From contig CM032230.1 of the NCBI GenBank assembly GCA_019009955.1, positions 19,565,001 to 19,629,000 of the forward strand: a DNA stretch of 64,000 nucleotides. The letters run 5' to 3'. This DNA comes from Riptortus pedestris. Its lineage: Eukaryota; Arthropoda; Insecta; Hemiptera; Alydidae. Shown in pieces: positions 22,396-34,025 of the stretch. The notes under the pieces are model-generated. The model was given only the letters and a program-made list of their open reading frames with translations, did not search any database and had not been told where the DNA came from. Each line of letters opens with the position of its first letter. The first letter of the stretch is position 1. Made by a program: the position numbers and the translations under genes.

Positions 22396-25300
22396 GTTGT
22401 GACCTACAATGCTTAATAGTCGTCTTTTACCTGAAATCCGTCGTGCTTTAATCGTGTTCCATGTTGTGGACTACAATGCTTAAGAGTCTTCTATTGTATG
22501 TAATCTGTAATGCTCCATCGTGTTCCATGCTGTGACCTACATGCTTAATAGCCTTCTATTATCTGAAATCTGTAATGCTCCATCGTGTTCCATGCTGTTC
22601 TGACCTACAATGCTTAATAGTCTTCTATTGTACCTGAAATCTGTCGTGCTTTATCGTGTTCCATGTTGTGGACCTACAATGCTTAATAGTCTTCTATTGT
22701 ATCTGTATCTGTAATGCTTTCCATCGTGTTTCCATGTTCTGTGACCTACAGTGCTTAATAGCCTTCTATTGTATGTAATCTGTAATGCTCCATCGTGTTC
22801 CATGCTGTGACCTACAATGCTTAATAGTCTTCTATTGTATGTAATCTGTAATGCTCCATCGTGTTCCATGCTGTGACCTACAATGCTTAATAGTCTTCTA
22901 TTATCTGAAATCCGTCTTGCTTTATCGTGTTTCCATGTTCGGACCTACAATGCTTAATAGTCGTCTTTTATCGAAATCCGTCTGCTTTTCCATCTGTATT
23001 CCATGCTGTGACCTACAATGCTTAAATAGCCTTCTATTGTATGAAATCTGTAATGCTTTCCATCGTATTCCATGCTGTGACCTACAATGCTTAATAGTCT
23101 TCTATTATCTGAAATCCGTCTTGCTTTATCGTGTTCCATGCTGTGACCTACAATGCTTAATAGTCGTCTATTATCTGAAATCCGTCTTGCTTTATCGTGT
23201 TCCATGTTCGGACCCTACAAATGCTTAATAGTCGTCTTTTATCTGAAATCCGTCTTGCTTTATCGTGTTCCATTTTGTGGACTACAATGCTTATAGAGTC
23301 TTCTATTGTATGTAATCTGTAATGCTTTATCGTATTCCATGCTGTGACCTACAATGCTTAATAGTCTTCTATTATGAAATCCGTCTAATGCTTTATCGTG
23401 TTCCATGTTGTGACCTACAATGCTTAATAGTCGTCTTTTATCTGAAATCCGTCGTGCTTTATCGTGTTCCATGTTCTGTGACCTACAATGCTTAATAGTC
23501 GTCTATTATCTGAAATCCGTCGTGCTTTATCGTGTTCCATGTTGTGGACCTACAATGCTTAATAGTCTTCTATTGTATGAAATCTGTAATGCTCCATCGT
23601 ATTCCATGCTGTGACCTACAATGCTTAATAGTCGTCTTTGTATCTGAAATCCGTCGTGCTTTATCGTGTTCCATGTTGTGGACTACAATGCTTAATAGTC
23701 TTCTATTATCTGAAATGTCTTGCTTTATCGTGTTCCATGCTGTGACTACAATGCTTAATAGTCTTCTTTTATCTGAAATCCGTCTTGCTTTATCGTGTTC
23801 CATGTTGTGACCTACAATGCTTAATAGTCTTCTATTGTATGTAATCTGTAATGCTCCATGTATTCCATGCTGTGACCTACAATGCTTAATAGTCTTCTAT
23901 TATCTGAAATCCGTCTTGCTTTATCGTGCTCCATGTTGTGACCTACAATGCTTAATAGTCGTCTTTTATCTGAAATCCGTCTTGCTTTATCGTGTTCCAT
24001 GTTTGTGGACCTACAATGCTTAAGAGTCTTCTATTATCTGTAATCTGTAATGCTTTCCATCGTATTCCATGCTGTGACCTACAGTGCATAATAGACTTCT
24101 ATTATATGTTATCCGAAATGCTTTATCGTGCTCCATGCTGTGACCTACAATGCTTAATAGTCTTCTATATCTGAAATCCGTCTTGCTTTATCGTGTTCCA
24201 TGTTGTGACCTACAATGCTTAATAGTCTCTTTTATCTGAAATCCGTCTTGCTTTATCGTGTTCCATGTTGTGGACTACAATGCTTAGAGACTTCTATTAT
24301 ATGTAATCTGTAATTACTCCAATCGTATTCCATGCTGTGACCTACAATGCTTAATAGTCTCTATTATCTGAAATCCCGTCTTGCTTTATCGTGTTCCATG
24401 TTGTGACCTACAATGCTTAATAGTCTTCTTTTACCTGAAATCCGTCGTGCTTTATCGTGTTCATGTTGTGGACTACAATGCTTAAGAGTCTTCTATTGTA
24501 CGTAATCTGTAATGCTCCATCGTATTCCATGCTGTGACCTACAAATGCTTAATAGTCTTCTATTATCTGAAATCCGTCTTGCTTTATCGTGTTCCATGTT
24601 CTGACCTACAATGCTTAATAGTCGTCTTTTATCTGAAAATCCGTCGTGCTTTATCGTGTTTCATTTTCTGACCTACAATGCTTAAGAGTCTTCTATTGTA
24701 TGTAATCTGTAATGCTCCATCGTATTCCATGCTGTGACTACAATGCTTAATAGTCTTCTATTATCTGAAATCCGTCTTGCTTTATCGTGTTCCATGTTGT
24801 GACCTACAATGCTTAATAGTCGTCTTTTATCTGAAATCCGTCTTGCTTTATCGTGTTCCATGTTGGACCTACAATGCTTAATAGTCGTCTTTTATCTGAA
24901 ATCCGTCGTGCTTTATCGTGTTCCATTTTGTGGACCTACAATGCTTAAGAGTCTTCTATTGTATGTAATCCTGTAATGCTTTTCCATCGTATTCCATGCT
25001 GTGACCTACAATGCTTAATAGTCTTCTATTGTATCTGAAATCCGTCTTGCTTTTATCGTGTTCCATGTTGTGACCTACAATGCTTAATAGTCGTCTTTTA
25101 TCTGAAATCCGTCTTGCTTTATCGTGTTCCATGTTCTGACCTACAATGCTTAATAGTCGTCTTTTATCTGAAATCCGTCTTGCTTTATCGTGTTCCATGT
25201 TTGTGGACCTACAATGCTTAAGAGTCTTCTATTGTATGTAATCTGTAATGCTTTCCATCGTATTCCATGCTGTGGACTACAATGCTTAATAGTCTTCTAT

Positions 25301-26138
25301 TATCTGAAATCTGTCTTGCTTTATCGTGTTCCATGTTGTGAACCTACAATGCTTAATAGTCGTCTTTTATCTGAAATCCGTCTTGCTTTAATCGTGTTCC
25401 ATGTTCTGACCTACAATGCTTAATAGTCGTCTTTTATCTGAAATCCGTCGTGCTTTATCGTGTTCCATGTTGTGGACCTACAATGCTTAAGAGTCTTCTA
25501 TTGTATGTAATCCGTCGTAATGCTTTCCATCGTATTCCATGCTGTGGACCTACAATGCTTAAGAAGTCTTCTATTATCTGAAATCTGTAATGCTCCATCG
25601 TGTTCCATGCTGTGACCTACAATGCTTAATAGTCTTCTTTGTATCTGAAATCCGTCTTGCTTATCGTGTTCCATGTTCTGACCTACAATGCTTAATAGTC
25701 GTCTTTTATCTGAAATCCGTCTTGCTTTATCGTGTTCCATGTTGTGGACCTACAATGCTTAATAGTCTTCTATTTATGTAATCTGTAATGCTCCATCGTA
25801 TTCCATGCTGTGACCTACAGTGCTTAATAGCCTTCTATTGTATGTAATCTGTAATGCTCATCGTATTCCATGCTGTGACCTACAATGCTTAATAGTCTTC
25901 TATTATCTGAAATTGCTTTATCGTGTTCCATGTTCTGACCTACAATGCATAATAGTCGTCTTTTATCTGAAATCCGTCGTGCTTTATGTGTTCCATGTTG
26001 TGGACAATGCTTAAGGTCTTCTATTGTATGTAATCTGTAATGCTATCGTATTCCATGCTGTGACCAACAGTGCATATAGCCTTCTATTATGTGTTATCCG
26101 CAATGCTTTATCGTGCTCCATGCTGTGACCTACAAAGC
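21372..26138. repeat. 63/66-bp satellite array with higher-order pattern
   Basis: The unit is CTACAATGCTTAATAGTCTT then CTATTATCTGAAATCCGTCT then TGCTTTATCGTGTTCCATGT plus TGTGAC (66 bp); the first units lack TTC (63 bp). About 70 units are present. Unit types with ATGTTCTGACC, ATGTTGTGGAC and CATCGTATTCCATGCTGTGACC recur in a set order, giving a higher-order repeat of three to four units. Up to about 22400 the units are length-perfect; beyond that, one- to three-base indels appear in almost every unit. Confidence 0.95.
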
Positions 26139-27263
26139 TTAACCCTTAACAGGCAAGGCTGGGTCGCCAGTGACCCAGAGGGTGTTTAAAATGTTTTAAG
26201 GGGGAAATAGGGAAAGGAGGAGTGGGGGTTTGCAAAAAACCCTCCTTCTGAGTATTGCTCCTGACATCTAGGAGGGAAGCTGAGTGGTCTTGACTATAAT
26301 ATTAAGCCTGTTTCTTCTGTACTCTAGAAACCTCGATCCTTGGTCACATATGACCCGCCTTGCTTTTCATGCACTTATATTAATCAATTTTTTTCTCTAA
26401 ATTTATGGTTTTTTAAATTTATTGAACTGACTGCTCAACTGTTCAAACACAACTGAAAAGTTTCTGTAACAGAATGGCATCTGAAAATGTTTTATTTAGG
26501 ACTGCTGAGGAAAATTCTACAAGAGCTTGAGCGACAACGAGCAGAAGAACCTGGTGATGATTTCCAGGATTCCAGCCAGTGAAGATGAAAATCCAGAGTT
26601 GGTAAATGATGACTGCGTCAATGATGAGTTTCATCCACTTCCTGAGGATGATTTTGATGAGGAAATGTCCAAGTTACTCATAATGAGTGAAATTTCTTCA
26701 TAGGAAAACAATATGGATAGACAAACCTTTACGGTATCCCTTTTCGAGAACACCCTCTCGGAATTTATTGAAATTCCCAATGACCAAGAATAGTGCTGGA
26801 ACTACCAGCGGAGAGTAGGAATGTCTTTTCTTATTATTTTCACATGAAATGATAGAGAAAATTACTACTTTCACTAATGAGGAAATCGCAACCAGGGCCA
26901 AAAATTGCCTCCAAACAGTGGTACATTGGAGAAACCAATACATTAGAAACAACAGAATTACTTGGCTTGCTCTTGAGAGGAGGCACATTACACAACCTCA
27001 CCATGGACGACTTATTTTGCTGTAATGGATGATCCCTTTTCCTTACATTAATAAAAATGAACTCATTTATCTTTCACATGTTGAATTTTTATAGACTCGT
27101 GTATATCGTTAATTACAATAAAATTTATAAACTGTGTTTTCCTTTATTTTTTATTTTTAAGTACCTCCTAGGATATGTAATATGAAAGAATACTGCTATA
27201 AATATGATCGTGTCACCCATGACCCACCTTGCCTGCAATGTAATTATCATATACCTTGCCTGT
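26139..27263 (+). mobile_element. piggyBac-type element inserted in the satellite
   Basis: It is flanked by TTAA at 26139-26142 and 27260-27263. The termini are CCC-TTAACAGGCAAGGC and GCCTTGCCTGTGAT-GGG, an imperfect inverted repeat. Satellite units run into both sides: TACAAAGC-TTAA on the left and TTAA-TAGTCTTCTATT on the right, as in the intact unit GCTTAATAGTC. Inner repeats of the TGACCC / GGGTCA type occur at both ends (26163-26180 and 27213-27226). It is about 1.1 kb, with a decayed and C-terminally deleted transposase. Confidence 0.9.
26474..27020 (+). pseudogene. piggyBac transposase N-terminal remnant
   Basis: From ATG 26474 (M-A-S-E-N-V-L-F) an acidic N-terminal region continues over at least two frameshifts and a stop after E-I-S-S (26701-26703). 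Further on are K-P-L-R-Y-P-F-S-R-T-P-S-R-N and E-M-I-E-K-I-T-T-F-T-N-E-E-I, which match the start of the piggyBac DDE domain (an R-T...N motif, then F-F..M...I...T-N..I). The catalytic aspartates and the Cys-rich C-terminus are not present. It is not functional. Confidence 0.85.
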
Positions 27264-27530
27264 GATGGGTTAATAGTCTTCTATTCTCTGTAATCCGTCT
27301 TGCTTTATCGTGTTCCATGCTGTGACCTACAATGCTTAGTAGTCTTCTATTAATGTGTTATCCGCAATGCTTTATAGTACACGAGGCTTTTTCCATTATA
27401 AGTAATGTACAATGCTTCATAGTTCTTACTTCATCATAGTGTGTCCAATATGAGTAATCTGCAATGCTCGTTATAAGTAATTTAATTTACAATACTCAGT
27501 TTCTTTATTATGTGTAATCCGCAATCATCT
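27264..27530. repeat. Right-hand end of the satellite domain
   Basis: After the piggyBac the 66-bp unit resumes in phase for about two units. It then degrades into TGCTTCATAGTTCTTAC / AGTAATCTGCAATGCTC words like those at 20658-21371, and fades near 27530. Confidence 0.9.
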
Positions 27531-29066
27531 TCCGCAGCTTTTAGACAAATTTTTATAATAACGTATATCAAATAAGTCAAACAGGACGCGGAAACTAGAG
27601 GTTTCCTAACCAAAAAAAATAGGGCCACAAAATAATCCACTGATTAAATACCTGCTTTTAATACGAAATAGTAAGAGTTAATACATGTTCCAAATTTGTT
27701 TTCTATTTTTGTGTTGCATTTCTGTTTTTCATGTTCAATTTCTGTTTTGTGTCGTTTTTCTATTTTTCGTGTTAAATTTCTGTTATGTTGATTTATTTTC
27801 GTTTTTTTTTTTCTAAGCAACATCGCAACAGCTGTGAAGCTCCAAATTAATAAATATATAATACACGTTTCCATCATTTTAATTGTCATTATCATTCCTA
27901 TTAAGTTAAAGCGTATACAGAAGGCTTGTCACGCAGGGCTCCGTGTACTAATGAATTTTTTTTTTTGTGCAAATATGACGAAGTATAGATGTTTAAACGT
28001 TTTTCGTTGTGTATATGGAAAACGGACGTTTAAAACACAACACTGATTTTTATTTAGTAGGAAAATGTACATAATATTATTTGTTAAAATAATTTATAAA
28101 CTTGATTATAAACAAGAAATACATTTCGCAGAACTCTGCATTTTGTTAGCCACACACAACATGAGGTTGAAAAAGTCATTCATCTTCACAACTTTCACAG
28201 CTGGTTGCCATGACGACGTGCACTACCATGGCAACAAATGCCGCTACAGCATTCGTTTCTATGGCACTGTCGGCACATAATAAATGTCGCTACATAATAA
28301 ATTAATAAATCTTATCATATATTGTATTTTCCTAAGTTTAAATCCGACGAATAGAATTGGGGGTTTGCTAAAATGAGATAGTATGAACAACTCGCTTAAT
28401 ATTTGGGCGACACAATATTGTTTAAAGCAATTGTAGATCATCAATGGCCTAATGAGATTAGTTTGATAAGACTCATAATTACGGAGCCATGATTTTTTTA
28501 ATACCTTCGGCCCTTGTCCTTGCCTTACATCAGCCATTAACTAACATAATCAAAATTTTTCAATAATCGCTATGAAAATCTGCAAAAAATATTTAATAAC
28601 AGGCAAATTAGGACATCGGTATTGAGAAAATGAAATATTTGTTCTTATACATGTGTATATTTATATATTTAATTAATTCCACTCTCAAGAATAATTTTTT
28701 TCAATTTTTTATTAGATAATGTGTTTTGATAAGGTAATTGCGTAAAATCATTACTTTCAGAAATAAATTAATCTTGAGAATGGAATTAATTTTCCAAACG
28801 AAGTGAGACAGTGTGTGGGCTGTAGAGAGGATTGTAGAGGATATTTTCATACAAATATGCAGACTATTCTTTTCCCCAGATACATTTATTGGATTCTGTT
28901 GCCCAGTTATTCCTGGGCCCTTTTATTGCCTCTGTACATTCACACCTCTTTAATGGGGAAAAAATCCTCTTCTAGTTTAAAACTTTAATACTATATCCAT
29001 GTAGGTGAGCTTTTATTTTTTTATTTTGAACCTGGTTATGATACATATAGAATGCCGGATGCATTC
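27531..29066. other. No gene recognised
   Basis: AT-rich DNA with open frames up to 92 codons, none with a motif that I recognise. A GTCACGCAGGGCTCCGTGTA stretch near 27929-27948 recalls a decayed HINE hairpin but has no supporting flanks. Confidence 0.5.
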
Positions 29067-29212
29067 AGCGGATTTCCCTTAAGGGCAATCAGCTATTGGT
29101 TGTACTCATGACGCGAGGATGAACAATGTCTTCAAATATCTATCAACCTATCTAGGAGATGACCAAAATGATGCCTGTTCAAAACTGTTTATATATATAT
29201 ATATATATATTC
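29067..29212 (+). mobile_element. HINE 5' part
   Basis: AGCGGATTTCCCTTAAGGGC through the conserved block to a short TA core, then loss of similarity at about 29212. Confidence 0.8.
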
Positions 29213-29417
29213 TATTTTTGAGGCTGCATCGTTCGGAAGTATCATCATTGTGAGGACTTCGGCTATCTGCTACAGCGGTTGGAATTTTGTTGTTCTGCAA
29301 ATTTTGTATGGAAATGCCTCTTCGTCAGGCATAAATTTGAAATTTGATTTGAATAGCTACTATGTATATATATATATATATAAACACACACACGCACAAT
29401 GATAATCTAAAGACTAC

Positions 29418-29981
29418 GCCTTGTAGTTGAAACCATGTGTTCTATCGGAAGCTGCTCTTTCCATATTACAATATTCACCGAAATCCATAAGTTGTGTAAT
29501 GTCTTCAAAATGTGATTTTCTAGTCCTTCCTCTTCCTCTATGCCCTTAAACCTTACCTTCAAATATATTTGTAATGAAGCCGTTGAGCCTTATGATATGC
29601 CCGAGAAGTTCCACTCTCCTTTTTTCCATGGCCGTCAAAAGACTTTTGTCTTCCCTTATTCATTTCGAACTTCAAATGTTGGTTTTATTTTTGATTTCAA
29701 CTTGGTCTAGTGATCCTACGCCAGATCCACAGTTCCATTGCTTACCTTCGCTCCCTACAAAAGACTCACATACAAAAGACTTAGCAAACATATCTTTATA
29801 TCTATGCTTATAAGTTCAAATACTTCTTTTGCTTTGGAAGGCTTGTTTAGCAAGTGCTATTAGCAGATTTCCCTTAAGGGAAATCAGCTATTGAGTTCGT
29901 ACTCATGACGTGAGTTTTGAAAAATTTCCTCAAATGTCCATCGATCCTACCCAGGAGATGACGAAAATGAGGTCCGTTCAA

Positions 29982-30046
<65 letters not shown>

Positions 30047-30930
30047 AACGCTCTAGTAGTCGCAATTTTTGTTTGATCGTTACCAAACTTCATATTTAGG
30101 CGTTTTATGTAAAAATAAAGATCAAGTTCGTTAATGGCTGAAATCAGACTAGTGGGAGGGGGGGTTTTTAAAAATTCGAAATATCTCCGTTATTATGCAT
30201 CGGATCGAAAATGTGTATACAATCAATCTTATTGAAAATTAAATTTACTATAAATATTGTTCTATACATTTATTCTGTATCTTGAATATGTACCGAGATA
30301 TTTGCATTTGTATTGTGAGTGTGGTCGTCACTATCCGCCGAGAGCTCTGGCGGCCGTTTTGTTAACTATTCCTCCCTCCTGAATAGGTCTAGAGATACCT
30401 TCCTACTACTGTTATTATTAGGCAAATTTCTCTATTGTAAACCTTCACATGGGAAATCTGCTTAGTTTACGCAGCCCCTGCGTGACTGACTTTTATTTTT
30501 CTATCGACTTCATCTCTACTATCATTGTGTTCAGTGATGATTCTCCTTAGTAAACAAAACTCCTTCACTTTTTCAAGCCCAATGCTTCCAATTCTAATAT
30601 TTGTATTTCCGTGTCTTTCTTTCTTCTCTGCAACCAAAACATTTGTTTTATGAGCATTTATTTTGAGTTTAAACTGATCTAGAGCGTCCTTTTGTCTTTC
30701 CAGCATTCAATTCATCTCAACTTCGCACTTAGCCACCAGTGCAATATCATCTGCAAATCTGATCCAATGAATGGATTTACCGTTAATCTGTATGCCTTCG
30801 GTTGTTTCTTTCATTTCCTTTATTGCATCTTCCTCGAACATTTCGAACAGATTAGGTGACAGAGGATATCCTCGTCTTGCACCTTTCTTAATTCTAGCTT
30901 CCCTTTCATATTCATTAATAGTGTACTCTG
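29418..30930 (-). pseudogene. Non-LTR retrotransposon RT gene, split by a HINE
   Basis: Reading from 30930 downward on the minus strand: G-A-R-R-G-Y-P-L-S-P-N-L-F, the RT active-site motif R-F-A-D-D-I-A-L-V-A (about 30740-30770), L-K-I-N-A-H-K-T-N-V-L and S-R-D-E-V-D-R-K-I-K. A HINE (29862-30490) then interrupts. On the far side the protein continues with A-L-A-K-Q-A-F-Q-S-K-R, then L-L-G-H-I-I-R-L and R-G-R-T-R. The order is that of LINE ORF2 C-terminal halves. There are several stops and frameshifts; one stop follows C-E-V-E-M-N near 30707. The clade is not assigned. It is 5'-truncated at about 30930 against another HINE. Confidence 0.87.
29862..30490 (+). mobile_element. HINE copy inserted in a LINE
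   Basis: Perfect 5' palindrome (GATTTCCCTTAAGGGAAATC at 29865-29884), TA core of about 60 bp, GGGAAATCTGCTTAG and GCAGCCCCTGCGTGACTGAC at the 3' end. The LINE protein reads on across it, except for one A in the homopolymer at the junction, so both termini are defined to about a base. Confidence 0.92.
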
Positions 30931-30932
30931 AT

Positions 30933-31643
30933 ATTTATATATGCTTCCGGTCTAGCGATCGCAATTATTGTTTTATCGTTACCAAACTATATAATAATAG
31001 TTTCATGCAAAACTAAAGATCAAGTTCGCTAAAATCCCATGTAAGAAATCTGATTGCACATAAGATCTGTTATAATATTCTTATATACATTTATCCGCTA
31101 TCTTGAATATCAACCGAGATGTTTGCATTTTTTAGTCTTAGCCTTTTTCAAACACTCTGCTATATAATAGACCTCATTATTTAAAGCTTAAATACCAAAT
31201 ATGGCTTTCATGCGACTTTTTTTATACGAGGTATGTATTTGTAAAAAAAAATATGTTCTATGGACCCCCTCCCCCCGTCTTAAGTTTTTGATTACTAAAA
31301 TTTGAGCGATTTAGATACATTATTTTGATTCATTATAAATTACAGTAATTCATATAGTAAATGGTTTACAAACAACATTAATATGTAATATTCAGAGAGA
31401 TTTCAGTAATCGTTTTTCTTCAGGTGAAGAATATTTCTCAGTTCAGCTCTGAGCGGTTGGCAGACCTATTTGTTTGCTTTCCCTTCGGTGGTTATTAACA
31501 TTAACTGAAGTATTTCTCTCATTTCGTTTGTATTTCTTTACTTAATATTCACAGTGGTGTTAAGTGTTACCAGTTATTTAGATTTATCTATTGTAAAACC
31601 ACGTGGAAATTATCTTAGTTTACGCAGCTCCTGCGTGACGGAC
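30933..31643 (+). mobile_element. HINE copy, 5'-truncated
   Basis: It starts in the middle module (GGTCTAGCGATCGCAATTAT), contains the long variant with a C-run at 31266-31277, and ends in GCAGCTCCTGCGTGACGGAC. It abuts the 5'-truncated LINE, so its own 5' part may have been lost in the same event. Confidence 0.82.
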
Positions 31644-31908
31644 TTTTTTCCTTAGTAAGGAGATCAATTGCTTATTGTATCATGTAAAATACTACATAAA
31701 AATTACCGATTTGGTAAAACGACCTAAACTCAAAATAATTTTTACCTCCGAGTTAATGATATTGCCCCATTTCAGCCTTTATTAAATATAAGTACCCCTT
31801 TTCAATCATACAATAAATATTAGTTCAAACTACACCTAGGAATATTTTGAAAAACGCTTTATTATAACCTATATATAGTGTGTCAGTCACATGCCATATG
31901 AAAGGACA

Positions 31909-31977
<69 letters not shown>

Positions 31978-32144
31978 TGTATGTATAATAAAAAAAAATG
32001 GTTCGGGCGCTTTTTTCAAAAAATTATGAAACCGTATTTCGGAAAACGTAGAATACATTTTTTTCAACACAATATTTGATATTTCAGCTTGAAATAATAC
32101 AGTTCAATCATCAATACAGTTCTACCTATTCGTAGCATGCTATG
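31644..32144. other. AT-rich spacer with a (TA)n tract at 31911-31975
   Basis: No open frame except the Y-I-Y-I product of the TA run. No HINE motif adjoins this TA tract, so it is a free microsatellite or a very decayed core. Confidence 0.5.
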
Positions 32145-32580
32145 ACAAAAGTGGGGGTTTACTGAAATCTAGAAAATGCATTTCCTCGGCTAGTATTGAA
32201 GATAAGGAAAACATGTATATAACAACATTAAATTGGTAGTAATATTGCTTCTATTCAATTTTCAATTCGACATAACAACGGAGATAATAAGAATTTTCGA
32301 AATTCCTCACCTCTAAAACCCCGCTCCCACTGGTCGGATTTCAGAAATTAACGAACTTGATTCGTTCTTTCTTTTTAGATCGAACGATTAAATCAAAATT
32401 GCGACCTCTAGAATGAACTCATTGTTGTAAGAGACAAATATGTAGATACAGATGCACGCACACAAGACATTTTTCGGAAATGCCCCCTCCCCTCTCCCTC
32501 TAGTCCGATTTCTGCCATTGAGGAACTTTTTGTAGTTTGGTAACGGTCAAACAAAATTGTGCTCTCTAGAGCGTTAGTAG

Positions 32581-32630
<50 letters not shown>

Positions 32631-32652
32631 CCCTTTGGGCAAATCTGCTAAT
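32145..32652 (-). mobile_element. Two adjoining HINE fragments
   Basis: 32145-32455 holds one middle module, and 32466-32652 a second, shorter one with (CA)n(TA)n and a terminal GGGCAAATCTGCT-like 5' end. Both read on the minus strand. The repetition of the GTTCGTTAAT / poly-G block shows that two copies are joined. Confidence 0.75.
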
Positions 32653-33180
32653 AAAATTGGGAAGAAAAAAAATAAAATACTCATGGTATATATAAGACAA
32701 AATCAATTTTATACTTGGAAGCAGTATACATTTGTTGTGCATTTCCTATGTAGAAAACGAAATATACGAGAAAGAAAATGAATGGAAATCTTAGGAACCG
32801 CGCCAAGATTCCCTGGAAATATCCAGTTAACTCATTTACAATTTTGAGGATAAAGTTACTTGGAGTGAAAGCATTACCGTCGCTGGAGAAGGCTCTAACT
32901 CAACTGAGAGCTAACGAACTGGAAAGGTGTCACAATCTCCAATTACTCCTCGGGTTAACTCTAACTGCTAGGAGGAGCATTCGTCAAATATATCAACGCA
33001 TTACATTCACCTCTAATCTTATTTCAGGGCTACAAATCAAATGGCTGTGCTCACCAAGGATAGCGACTATTACAGATATACCTATCTAATTTGCCCTGCG
33101 TAAGGTAATAATTTGCCAATTATTAAGTTAGGCTTCCGAAGCAAAGAGTTATTTTAACTGGGAAATGTATAAGAAAAAAA

Positions 33181-33375
33181 GTCTGTTACGCAGGTACTAC
33201 TTAAACCAAGCAGATTTCCCACTTGAAGTTTTATAATAGATATATCAACATACTGGCAACACAACACGACCGTGAACCATTGTGTGCATCATTACCATAT
33301 ATGCATTTAATATGGATATGATACACACACGCGTACAATAAAATCCAAATATCTTTGTTAATATTCATGATACCG

Positions 33376-33420
<45 letters not shown>
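33181..33420 (-). mobile_element. HINE 3' part
   Basis: It opens with GTCTGTTACGCAGGTACTAC, then AAGCAGATTTCCCACTTGAA, which is the hairpin and 3' inverted motif on the minus strand. It runs into a TA tract at about 33380. Confidence 0.75.
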
Positions 33421-33423
<3 letters not shown>

Positions 33424-33432
<9 letters not shown>

Positions 33433-33555
33433 CATTTTGGTTTGAACGTTACCGAACTCCATATTCAAACGTTTTATATAAAAATGAAAAGGGGGCAATT
33501 TCGAAAATTTAAGTACAATCAAACTTATTGCAAATTGAATGTTTTATTATTATTA

Positions 33556-33598
<43 letters not shown>

Positions 33599-33719
33599 CA
33601 TTTTGGTTTGAACGTTACTGACCTCCATATTCAAACGTTTTATATAAAAATGAAGAGGGGGCAATTTTGAAAATTTAAAAAGAATTAACCTTATTGCAAA
33701 TTGAATGTTTTATTATTAT

Positions 33720-33767
<48 letters not shown>

Positions 33768-33815
33768 ATTAAAAAGAATTAAACTTATTGCAAATTGAAT
33801 GTTTTATTATTATAT

Positions 33816-33887
<72 letters not shown>

Positions 33888-34025
33888 CATGAATATTAAC
33901 AAAGATATTTGGATTTTATAGTTTTTAGTTTACAGTAACCCAATCCTACTCATGAACCACTTAATTCCAAGGTTAAATATTAAATATGGTTCTCCTTGTA
34001 GTTTCTGAGATAAATGCAAATACGT
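33424..34025 (+). mobile_element. HINE-related module in tandem triplicate
   Basis: The segment TTTTGGTTTGAACGTTAC ... ATTGAATGTTTTATTATTAT plus CT/TA simple repeat occurs twice almost identically (33433-33595 and 33600-33768), and a third time in part (33775-33812). HINE middle sequence (ATATTAACAAAGATATTTGG) follows after a further TA tract. Local tandem duplication through the simple repeats is the likely cause. Confidence 0.75.

Noticed and set aside
22851..26014. Many plus- and minus-strand frames with repeated C-C-D-L-Q-C-L-I or R-R-L-L-S-I-V
   Set aside because: They are shadows of the satellite unit, interrupted by indels; no evidence of a gene.
27925..27950. GTCACGCAGGGCTCCGTGTA as a HINE 3' hairpin
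   Set aside because: The stem is imperfect and no 3' inverted motif or middle module adjoins it.
32778..33089. 103-codon plus-strand frame
   Set aside because: No recognisable domain, no splice or promoter context, and it lies between HINE fragments; length is within chance expectation for this base composition.
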